Assembly (NCBI GenBank): GCA_030150595.1
Contig: JASLFQ010000004.1
Location: 1-5,210, forward strand
From: Aquirhabdus sp.
GTDB taxonomy: Bacteria; Pseudomonadota; Gammaproteobacteria; Pseudomonadales; Moraxellaceae
Reading direction: 5' to 3'
Length of the DNA: 5,210 nt
The notes under the pieces were generated by a model. It was given only the letters and a program-made list of their open reading frames with translations, was not told the DNA's origin and made no database searches. This document shows, piece after piece, positions 1-5,210 of the stretch. Every line of letters starts with the position of its first letter. Position 1 is the first letter of the stretch. Both the position numbers and the translations under genes were made by a program.

Positions 1-182
1 AAGAAACCATGCTGGCATGGAACATCTCTAATCCAGAATATCCTTGGTCAACAGCCATTGAGAATTTCACAAACTGGCAGCTTATGGCTCGCGAATGGCA
101 GACTTATTTATCTGGTCAACAGAGCCTAACGACCAAGCTCATGCAGTTTTTCCATCAGAACTCATCACGATCCGATGAATAG
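1..182 (+). CDS. earP: C-terminal end of probable EF-P arginine rhamnosyltransferase EarP (partial)
   Basis: An open frame runs in from the left edge (first full codon at 3) and stops at TAG 180-182, giving the last 59 residues of a protein. The tail is rich in Trp and helix-like, with the segments AWNISNPEYPWSTAIENF, WQLMAREWQTYLSG and LTTKLMQFFHQ. This pattern of spaced Trp residues ending in a short amphipathic helix resembles the C-terminus of EarP. EarP is a GT-B type glycosyltransferase that moves L-rhamnose from dTDP-L-rhamnose to Arg32 of elongation factor P. The strongest support is context: the gene lies directly upstream of efp on the same strand, a known earP-efp arrangement, and that EF-P carries Arg32. 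The dTDP-rhamnose-binding part lies outside the window, so the call rests on a short tail plus synteny. The gap to efp is 110 bp and holds a candidate promoter, so the two genes need not be transcribed together. Confidence 0.7.
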   Translation, partial: ETMLAWNISNPEYPWSTAIENFTNWQLMAREWQTYLSGQQSLTTKLMQFFHQNSSRSDE

Positions 183-249
183 CAGCAAAATAACTAAAAA
201 ACTAGCAATGAACATACAGAACAATCATCAATTTCACCTAAAAATCGGG

Positions 250-255
250 TAGAAT
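250..255 (+). promoter_or_regulatory. Candidate efp promoter (-10 TAGAAT, GC-rich discriminator)
   Basis: TAGAAT at 250-255 matches the sigma70 -10 consensus at 5 of 6 positions and is preceded by GGG. It is followed at once by CGCGCC (256-261), a GC-rich discriminator of the kind known from promoters of translation genes and stable RNAs. Transcription would start near 262, giving a leader of about 30 bases before the efp ATG. No good -35 hexamer lies at the usual 16-18 bp spacing, so the promoter may depend on the bases just upstream of the -10 or on an activator. Confidence 0.5.
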
Positions 256-292
256 CGCGCCTTATCAAAACGCTCCGTAGGATTCACCGCAC

Positions 293-859
293 ATGAAAAC
301 CGCACAAGAAGTCAAATCTGGCAACGTAATTATGGTTAATGGCAACCCAATGGTTGTTTTGAAAACCGAATTCAACAAATCAGGTCGTAACTCTGCTGTT
401 GTAAAAATGAAGATGAAGAACTTGTTAAATGAACAAGCTCAAGAATCTGTTTACAAAGCTGACGAAAAGTTCGATCAAATCATTCTTGAAACCAAAGATG
501 TGACTTACTCATACTTTGCGGATCCAATGTACATTTTCATGGATGACGAATTCAACCAATACGAAGTTGAAGAAGAAAACTTGGGCGACACCAAAAACTT
601 CATCGAAGACGGCATGACCGATGTATGTGAAGTCACCATGTACGAAGGCAAAGCCATTTCTGTTGAATTGCCAACGATCATTGTTCGTGAAGTTGAATAC
701 ACAGAACCAGCAGCAAAAGGCGATACTTCAGGTAAAGTCACCAAAATCGCAAAACTGAAATCAGGTTTTGAATTGCAAGTTGCATCATTCATCGAAATCG
801 GCGAACGTATCGAAATCGACTCACGCGATGGCAGCTTCCGCGCACGCGCAAAAGGCTAA
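293..859 (+). CDS. efp: Translation elongation factor P, Arg32 (EarP-modified) type
   Basis: EF-P binds between the ribosomal P and E sites and speeds peptide bond formation at polyproline stretches. The 188-residue product has the normal full length: an N-terminal KOW-like domain (about 1-63) and two OB-fold domains (about 65-128 and 130-188). The loop NKSGRNS places Arg at residue 32 (codon 386-388). This is the residue known to be rhamnosylated by EarP in Pseudomonas and Shewanella, in contrast to the lysine at position 34 of E. coli EF-P. The segments [17 protein letters not shown] and [12 protein letters not shown] are typical of the family. The C-terminal signature near 151-170 fits except for Ala where many EF-Ps have Pro, a feature I recall as shared with the Pseudomonas protein. 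The start ATG follows AGGA (279-282) with about 10 bases between, a weak but usable ribosome site. The gene ends 9 bases before a strong terminator, so it is probably monocistronic from the 250-255 promoter. Confidence 0.97.
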   Translation: MKTAQEVKSGNVIMVNGNPMVVLKTEFNKSGRNSAVVKMKMKNLLNEQAQESVYKADEKFDQIILETKDVTYSYFADPMYIFMDDEFNQYEVEEENLGDTKNFIEDGMTDVCEVTMYEGKAISVELPTIIVREVEYTEPAAKGDTSGKVTKIAKLKSGFELQVASFIEIGERIEIDSRDGSFRARAKG

Positions 860-868
860 TCATTCAGC

Positions 869-904
869 CAATAAAAAAGAGAGCTTATGCTCTCTTTTTT
901 ATTG
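869..904. terminator. Bidirectional rho-independent terminator between efp and the converging repeat-protein gene
   Basis: A perfect 16-bp inverted repeat (869-884 with 889-904) encloses the four-base loop TTAT. The core GAGAGC/GCTCTC is flanked by six A on the left and six T on the right, so transcripts in either direction end in a hairpin followed by a U run. It lies 9 bases past the efp stop and 21 bases past the stop of the minus-strand gene ending at 926, so it serves both. Confidence 0.93.
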
Positions 905-925
905 CGGTTTCGTGATGCTATGCGA

Positions 926-1654
926 TTAAGCTTGAGAACGCATAAAAGGTACACGGCGAAGTTTAGAAACCACATCACCAATTTCCGCAACTTTATCCAG
1001 CGCTTCACTCATTTTTGCAATCGCATCAATATTGTCCGTCAACAAGGCTAGTTTTTCTAGGGAGTAACGCATTTCTGCAATCGCTTCGATGTGCGAGCCT
1101 AAATCAGCTAGGCGTGCAAGCGTATGTTGTAACAGCGTGATGAGATCAATATTCTCACCCAACGCGGCAATCTTATCGAGTGATACGCTCATTTCCGCGA
1201 TCGTTTCCACATGTTCAACAACTTTGGCTAATTGATTAAGCGAGCCTTTCATACTTGAAATGGTTTTAATATCAAAAGATATTTCATCTAATGAACGTCC
1301 CATATCAGCAATCGCGCGCGTATCAGTAGACATCTGCTTAATCGCAGCACTCATACTGGAAACTTCATGAATATCTTGCGCTACACCGCCGATAAGAATT
1401 AAAAACTCAAGCAGAACACGTCCAATCGCAGCCATCACTAAAAACACAAAAGGTGATGCCAACGCATACGACCAACCCCGCAAAGCAGAATCATCAAATG
1501 CCGACCAAACAATGTGAATAGAAAGACCGACCGATGCCAATAGCAATATTGGATACAGTACAGGAACGAGTTCTGTTGCGGTCAGTCGTTTAGAAAACGA
1601 AAAGTTAAATAGAATCAGAGAACTTTGTTTAAGCAGTTGCAAAAAATTCTTCAT
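926..1654 (-). CDS. DUF4282-like membrane protein with a tandem-repeat helical tail
   Basis: Function unknown. The 242-residue product has two parts. Residues 30-53 and 64-90 form two strongly hydrophobic segments, the second carrying a buried Arg79 and Glu83 (GRVLLEFLILIGG). This Arg-x3-Glu arrangement followed by an amphipathic stretch resembles the small two-helix DUF4282 membrane domain. Residues 95-228 are a run of repeats: two units of 17 residues (95-111, 112-128), then five of exactly 20 residues (129-228). In the 20-residue units hydrophobic residues recur at positions 1, 4, 7, 11, 14 and 17, usually with Ala at 5 and 15, as in IAEM-x-x-SL-x-KIA. The tail is probably helical and, by the basic ends, cytoplasmic; it ends in a short basic segment (KLRR). 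A scaffold or oligomerising role is inference only. The ATG at 1654 has no close Shine-Dalgarno; GAGAG lies 12 bases upstream. GC content (about 50% in lines I counted) matches the housekeeping genes. The gene converges on efp. It could also be a phage-like or cell-envelope coiled-coil protein. Confidence 0.75.
   Translation of the reverse strand: MKNFLQLLKQSSLILFNFSFSKRLTATELVPVLYPILLLASVGLSIHIVWSAFDDSALRGWSYALASPFVFLVMAAIGRVLLEFLILIGGVAQDIHEVSSMSAAIKQMSTDTRAIADMGRSLDEISFDIKTISSMKGSLNQLAKVVEHVETIAEMSVSLDKIAALGENIDLITLLQHTLARLADLGSHIEAIAEMRYSLEKLALLTDNIDAIAKMSEALDKVAEIGDVVSKLRRVPFMRSQA
971..1270 (-). repeat. Five tandem 60-bp coding repeats (20-residue units)
   Basis: These encode residues 129-228 of the DUF4282-like protein. 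The period is exactly 60 bp. For example, a GCAATCGC-containing block at 1017-1024 recurs at 1077-1084, and related forms appear at 1197 and 1257. By hand, 1021-1080 and 1141-1200 agree at 38 of 60 bases, so homology is visible in DNA as well as protein. Confidence 0.85.
1271..1372 (-). repeat. Two 51-bp coding repeats (17-residue units) preceding the 60-bp array
   Basis: These encode residues 95-111 and 112-128. They keep the same hydrophobic spacing (I/T-x-x-V/I-x-x-M-x3-I/L-x-x-M/I) but are one helical turn shorter than the five units that follow. They are less alike than the 60-bp units and were recognised by register, not by base identity. Confidence 0.55.
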
Positions 1655-1686
1655 GTATAGATTTTACTCTCTATATTTATGGTTTT

Positions 1687-1702
1687 GACAGCTCATGCTG
1701 TC
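1687..1702 (-). promoter_or_regulatory. Perfect 6-bp stem hairpin or operator in the leader of the repeat-protein gene
   Basis: GACAGC (1687-1692) and GCTGTC (1697-1702) pair around TCAT, 33 bases upstream of the ATG at 1654. There is no U run after it in either direction, so it is not a rho-independent terminator. It could be an mRNA leader hairpin or a repressor site; nothing in the sequence decides between these. Confidence 0.4.
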
Positions 1703-1714
1703 GGCTCATCATTT

Positions 1715-1720
1715 AATATA
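1715..1720 (-). promoter_or_regulatory. Candidate -10 element for the repeat-protein gene
   Basis: Read on the minus strand this is TATATT (5 of 6 to consensus), about 60 bases before the ATG at 1654. No good -35 lies 16-18 bp upstream; a TTGACA at 1748-1743 is a perfect hexamer but 22 bp away, which is too far. If used, transcription would start near 1708 and the 1687-1702 hairpin would lie at the very start of the mRNA. Confidence 0.3.
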
Positions 1721-1842
1721 GGCAACTTAGATGACATACAAGTGTCAATTGCCATAAATTATCCTACACGAAAATTTTCACTAATCTCCTCTAAGTGTCC
1801 GACGAAGTGAAATAACGAACCTATAAAAACTATCTTTTCAAC

Positions 1843-2370
1843 TTAAGGCACAATCGCTATATTATTACGACAAATTTCATTTAGTTTATTTTTCCATTGC
1901 ATTTTTTCAGTGTCATTCTTGAATGCTACATCTGGAATATAAATTACACTACCTTTAATAAAGTCTAGAAAAATTCCAGACTCAACCTCTTCAACTTTCT
2001 TCAAATCCCTCAACAAAAACGTGACACTTACATGATCTGCACTGTACTCAATTTTTCCATCAAAAAGATGAAAATTTGCGGGAAAAGGTTTATCGGAACC
2101 CATTCTTCTAACTAAAAATTTTTTCAATCTCTTTCTAGTTCTTGCTTTAATATTTAGAACAGGAAAAACACAAATAAATAAACCAAAAAGAAAACTAAAA
2201 AACAATTTGTTAACTAATGGACCAGTACCCGAATAGACGATTAAGGTGCTAACTAAAACCCAGAGAAATAGATAAGTAGCGATTTCAATTCCAAATGCCC
2301 AAGTTCCTCGTAGTAAAAGCATTTGAGTAGTTACCATTTCATCAATCGTTGTTTCGTATTCAATTTTCAT
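1843..2370 (-). CDS. YcxB-like two-helix membrane protein
   Basis: A protein of 175 residues from the ATG at 2370. The frame is open upstream to a TTG at 2388, but that codon has no ribosome site, while GGAAAG (2374-2379) sits just before the ATG. Residues 28-46 and 56-74 are hydrophobic segments, and the second is followed by a strongly basic stretch (KARTRKRLKK), placing the C-terminal part in the cytoplasm. That part has a beta-rich pattern: FHLFDGKIEYSADHVSVTF, then LRDLKKVEEVESGIFL and SVIYIPDVAF, ending in an amphipathic helix. This order matches the YcxB-like C-terminal domain family, small bacterial proteins of unknown function with two membrane helices before a PH-like or similar beta domain. 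The gene stands out from its neighbours by base composition: by hand count 149 of 480 bases from 1861 to 2340 are G or C (31%), against 43-53% in sampled lines of ilvC. It lies beyond the ilvC terminator and so needs its own promoter. No clear terminator follows it. Confidence 0.8.
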   Translation of the reverse strand: MKIEYETTIDEMVTTQMLLLRGTWAFGIEIATYLFLWVLVSTLIVYSGTGPLVNKLFFSFLFGLFICVFPVLNIKARTRKRLKKFLVRRMGSDKPFPANFHLFDGKIEYSADHVSVTFLLRDLKKVEEVESGIFLDFIKGSVIYIPDVAFKNDTEKMQWKNKLNEICRNNIAIVP

Positions 2371-2437
2371 AATCTTTCCATATGCCAAGATATCTTTGTT
2401 TTTATTTTTAAAACCTTAGAATCAATATAATGTATGT

Positions 2438-2443
2438 ATTATA
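2438..2443 (-). promoter_or_regulatory. Candidate -10 (TATAAT) for the YcxB-like gene
   Basis: A perfect TATAAT on the minus strand lies 67 bases before the ATG at 2370, downstream of the ilvC terminator. The surrounding sequence is very AT-rich, so chance matches are expected, and no -35 hexamer is convincing. A promoter somewhere in 2371-2455 is expected because the terminator at 2456-2491 should isolate this gene from ilvC. Confidence 0.35.
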
Positions 2444-2455
2444 GAGTATAGATAT

Positions 2456-2491
2456 AAAAAAAGCCCCACATTCACATGCAGGGCTTTTTTT
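2456..2491. terminator. Rho-independent terminator after ilvC (bidirectional shape)
   Basis: An 11-bp inverted repeat, AAAAAAAGCCC (2456-2466) with GGGCTTTTTTT (2481-2491), encloses a 14-base loop. It begins 12 bases past the ilvC TAA. On the minus strand the hairpin is followed by a U-rich run, so it ends the ilvC transcript. The mirrored A/T tracts also let it act on the plus strand. Confidence 0.9.
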
Positions 2492-2503
2492 AACTATAGA
2501 ACC

Positions 2504-3538
<1,035 letters not shown>

Positions 3539-3590
3539 TTAGTTAGAAACAAATGAGGTAAAAATCTAAAACGACTTCAATTTATGGCGC

Positions 3591-3619
3591 GCAATTTAAC
3601 AGTTCTTGAGCTAAATTGC
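3591..3619 (-). promoter_or_regulatory. Inverted repeat upstream of ilvC, possible operator or leader hairpin
   Basis: GCAATTTA (3591-3598) and TAAATTGC (3612-3619) form a perfect 8-bp inverted repeat with 13 bases between, about 71 bases before the ilvC start. The half-sites and spacing could suit a dimeric regulator or an mRNA hairpin. No U run follows, so it is not a terminator. Confidence 0.35.
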
Positions 3620-3627
3620 AGCGTCAA

Positions 3628-3656
3628 ATAAAAACTTTCTAGCGAAAACTCTTCAA
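3628..3656 (-). promoter_or_regulatory. Weak candidate ilvC promoter in the ilvH-ilvC gap
   Basis: Read on the minus strand, TTGAAG (3656-3651) and TTTTAT (3633-3628) are separated by 17 bp and each match 4 of 6 consensus bases. It would make ilvC separately transcribed from ilvIH. The region is AT-rich and the match is modest. Confidence 0.25.
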
Positions 3657-3673
3657 TTGATAAAGAGCTTTTC
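3644..3673 (-). terminator. Possible weak or attenuating terminator after ilvH
   Basis: On the minus strand GAAAAGCTCTT (3673-3663) can pair with AAGAGTTTTC (3653-3644) around a 9-base loop, with one bulged base at 3668. It starts 9 bases past the ilvH stop and has the A-rich/U-rich shape of a terminator. However, the GC core is short and the U run is only four bases, with a second U-rich stretch near 3635-3628. It may give partial termination or be an RNA processing site that lets ilvC be expressed at a different level from ilvIH. Confidence 0.35.
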
Positions 3674-3682
3674 TACAAACAA

Positions 3683-4174
3683 TTAAACACTCAGTACTTT
3701 CTCACCGCGTGCAACACCGAGCACACCAGAACGCACAACTTCTAGAATCGTGTTTTCTGACAAGGCTTCGATAAAGCCATCCAACTTATCGGTCGCACCC
3801 GCAATTTGAATCGTATAAGTTGTCGGCGTAACATCGACCACTTGCGCACGGAAAATATCCGCAGTACGTTTGATTTCTGCACGTGCAGCACCAATCGCTT
3901 TAAGCTTGATCAACATCAGTTCACGCTCAATATGCGAACCTTCTGATAAATCAACCACTTTAACCACTTCAATCAACTTATTTAGTTGCTTGGTGATTTG
4001 CTCGATTTTATGTTCATCACCGTAAGTCGTCAGTGTCAAACGTGACAAGGTGGCATCTTCAGTTGGCGCAACATTGAGTGTTTCAATGTTATAGCCGCGT
4101 TGACTGAACAGACCGACCAAGCGTGACAAAGCGCCCGCTTCGTTTTCAACTAATACAGAAATAATATGGCGCAT
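3683..4174 (-). CDS. ilvH: Acetolactate synthase small (regulatory) subunit
   Basis: The regulatory subunit of AHAS; it activates the catalytic subunit and passes on feedback inhibition by valine. The 163 residues match the E. coli IlvH length. The N-terminal ACT domain (about 1-75) opens with [19 protein letters not shown] and contains SQRGYNIETL. Asn11, Gly14 and Asn29, known from E. coli IlvH studies as important for valine binding or response, are all present, so valine feedback is probably retained. The C-terminal part (about 80-163), with ELMLIKLKA, IFRAQVVDV and SGVLGVARG, is the usual ACT-like second domain. The ATG at 4174 shares one base with the ilvI stop (TAATG). It is preceded by AAGGGGAG (4183-4190) with 8 bases between, inside the end of ilvI. 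This is a strong ribosome site and a typical set-up for coupled translation and balanced subunit amounts. Confidence 0.96.
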   Translation of the reverse strand: MRHIISVLVENEAGALSRLVGLFSQRGYNIETLNVAPTEDATLSRLTLTTYGDEHKIEQITKQLNKLIEVVKVVDLSEGSHIERELMLIKLKAIGAARAEIKRTADIFRAQVVDVTPTTYTIQIAGATDKLDGFIEALSENTILEVVRSGVLGVARGEKVLSV

Positions 4175-5210
4175 TATGTACGCTCCCCTTTTCTAAGCCA
4201 CATATCGCGCATGGACTGTTGGGCGATTTGCATTGGGTAAACGTGTTCAAGTGGATCAACGTAAACATCCATATAGACCAAACGATCTTTCATCGCCATT
4301 GCCTCAGCCATCTTGCTTTCAAGCTGTGACGGATCGGTAATTTTCATACCAACATGACCATACGCTTCAACCAATTTCACGAAATCTGGCAATGATTCCA
4401 TGTATGAACTTGAGTGACGACCTTCGTACTGCATGTCTTGCCACTGTTTAACCATACCGAGCGAACGGTTGTTTAAGCAGAGAATCTTGACTGGCAAGTT
4501 GTATTGCAAGCAAGTTGAAAGCTCTTGGATATTCATCTGAATCGAGCCTTCGCCTGTAATACAAACGACATCACGCTCAGGAAATGCAAGCTTACAGCCC
4601 ATTGCATACGGCAAGCCAACGCCCATCGTGCCCAAGCCACCTGAGTTGATCCATTGACGTGGTTCGTCGAATTTATAATATAACGCCGCAAACATCTGAT
4701 GCTGACCAACGTCAGAAGTAATGATTGCTTTACCATCAGTAACTTTGTAAAGCATCTCAACTACTTGCTGAGGCTTCATTTGACCGTCATCAGACGCGTC
4801 ATAACGTAAACCATGACGTTTACGCCACTCATCAATTTGCGCCCACCAATTGCCAATTTCAGTTGGATTTGGCTTATTGACACCGAGTTGCTTCAACTGT
4901 GTCAGCATTTCTGCCAATACAGGTTCAACTGCACCAACGATTGGAATATGTGCCATGACGGTCTTTGAAATCGCCGCTGGATCGATATCGATGTGAATAA
5001 TTTTCGCATCAGGACAGAACTTTGCCGTGTTATTGGTGACACGGTCATCGAAACGCGCGCCAATACATAAGATCACATCAGAGTGATGCATCGTCATGTT
5101 GGCTTCATAAGTACCATGCATACCGAGCATACCCACGAACTGTGGATCAGTAGCCGGGAATGCGCCTAAACCCATCAACGTATTCGTTACAGGGAAATTC
5201 AGCAAATGTG
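4174..5210 (-). CDS. ilvI: Acetolactate synthase large (catalytic) subunit, partial (5' end beyond window)
   Basis: Catalytic subunit of AHAS, which condenses pyruvate with pyruvate or 2-oxobutyrate using ThDP, Mg2+ and FAD at the first common step of branched-chain amino acid synthesis. The frame is open to the right edge. The codon at 5205 is TTG inside the gene, not a start. About 344 residues are visible of the roughly 570 expected, so the N-terminal pyrimidine-binding domain with its catalytic Glu is missing. Visible are the central FAD-associated domain ([37 protein letters not shown]) and the C-terminal ThDP-binding domain ([50 protein letters not shown]). The metal-ThDP motif reads GEG instead of the usual GDG (Glu codon 4549-4551), with the partner NN at 4468-4473. 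The end WLRKGERT closely follows the IlvI/AHAS III ending. It overlaps ilvH by one base, so ilvI-ilvH are one operon with the promoter upstream of the window. Confidence 0.96.
   Translation of the reverse strand, partial: HLLNFPVTNTLMGLGAFPATDPQFVGMLGMHGTYEANMTMHHSDVILCIGARFDDRVTNNTAKFCPDAKIIHIDIDPAAISKTVMAHIPIVGAVEPVLAEMLTQLKQLGVNKPNPTEIGNWWAQIDEWRKRHGLRYDASDDGQMKPQQVVEMLYKVTDGKAIITSDVGQHQMFAALYYKFDEPRQWINSGGLGTMGVGLPYAMGCKLAFPERDVVCITGEGSIQMNIQELSTCLQYNLPVKILCLNNRSLGMVKQWQDMQYEGRHSSSYMESLPDFVKLVEAYGHVGMKITDPSQLESKMAEAMAMKDRLVYMDVYVDPLEHVYPMQIAQQSMRDMWLRKGERT

Noticed and set aside
505..792. 95-residue frame on the minus strand inside efp
   Set aside because: Lies wholly antisense to a certain gene, its peptide has no recognisable domain, and it would have to be expressed against efp. 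A by-product of efp codon usage.
1685..1718. Plus-strand promoter: TTGACA at 1685-1690 with TTAATA at 1713-1718
   Set aside because: The -35 is perfect but the spacing is 22 bp and no supported plus-strand gene lies downstream; the TTGACA is partly produced by the 1687-1702 inverted repeat.
1740..1799. Direct repeat AAGTGTC at 1740-1746 and 1793-1799 as an insertion footprint
   Set aside because: Only 7 bp, and the copies enclose 46 bp of non-coding DNA, not the AT-rich gene, so they do not mark its entry.
1776..1812. 7-bp inverted repeat TTTCACT / AGTGAAA in the gap before the repeat-protein gene
   Set aside because: AT-rich arms 23 bases apart with no U run or neighbouring promoter; chance is likely.
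2371..2388. Extension of the YcxB-like gene by six codons to a TTG start
   Set aside because: No ribosome site precedes the TTG, while GGAAAG directly precedes the ATG at 2370.
4533..4760. 75-residue minus-strand frame inside ilvI
   Set aside because: Out of frame with the ThDP domain of ilvI, which is intact and well conserved here.

Overview
The window reads as an ordinary chromosomal segment of a gammaproteobacterium, most likely Acinetobacter or another member of the Moraxellaceae. This rests on three things: the moderate-to-low GC content, the short class I IlvC whose sequence resembles Acinetobacter homologues as I remember them, and an elongation factor P of the Arg32 (EarP-modified) type that resembles the Pseudomonas protein. 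No database search was possible, so the genus is an inference.

Layout. On the + strand, the window opens inside the 3' end of a gene that is probably earP (EF-P arginine rhamnosyltransferase). It is followed by efp with its own candidate promoter and a strong bidirectional terminator. Everything after that is on the - strand. Reading in the direction of transcription from the right edge: ilvI (5' end outside the window), ilvH (sharing one base with ilvI), a 162-bp gap with two inverted repeats, and ilvC ending at a strong bidirectional terminator. Next come an AT-rich gene for a YcxB-like two-helix membrane protein, a 188-bp gap, and a DUF4282-like membrane protein whose cytoplasmic tail is built of 17- and 20-residue repeats. 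That last gene converges on efp and shares its terminator.

Function. IlvI and IlvH form acetolactate synthase (AHAS), and IlvC is the next enzyme of valine/isoleucine synthesis, so the right half is a branched-chain amino acid block. EarP and EF-P form a second functional pair: EarP is known to attach rhamnose to EF-P Arg32, the form needed to rescue ribosomes stalled at polyproline. Between these two housekeeping blocks sit two membrane-protein genes of unknown role. One is much more AT-rich than its neighbours; the other has an unusual repeat architecture.

No tRNA, rRNA, CRISPR array, insertion sequence or complete novel system was seen. The parts most worth a second look are the repeat protein, the AT-rich YcxB-like gene, the ilvH-ilvC gap and the GEG variant of the ThDP motif in IlvI. 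Three computed gene starts at TTG codons (3532, 2388, 5205) are not real starts. I moved ilvC to the ATG at 3520 and the YcxB-like gene to the ATG at 2370, and treat ilvI as truncated by the window.
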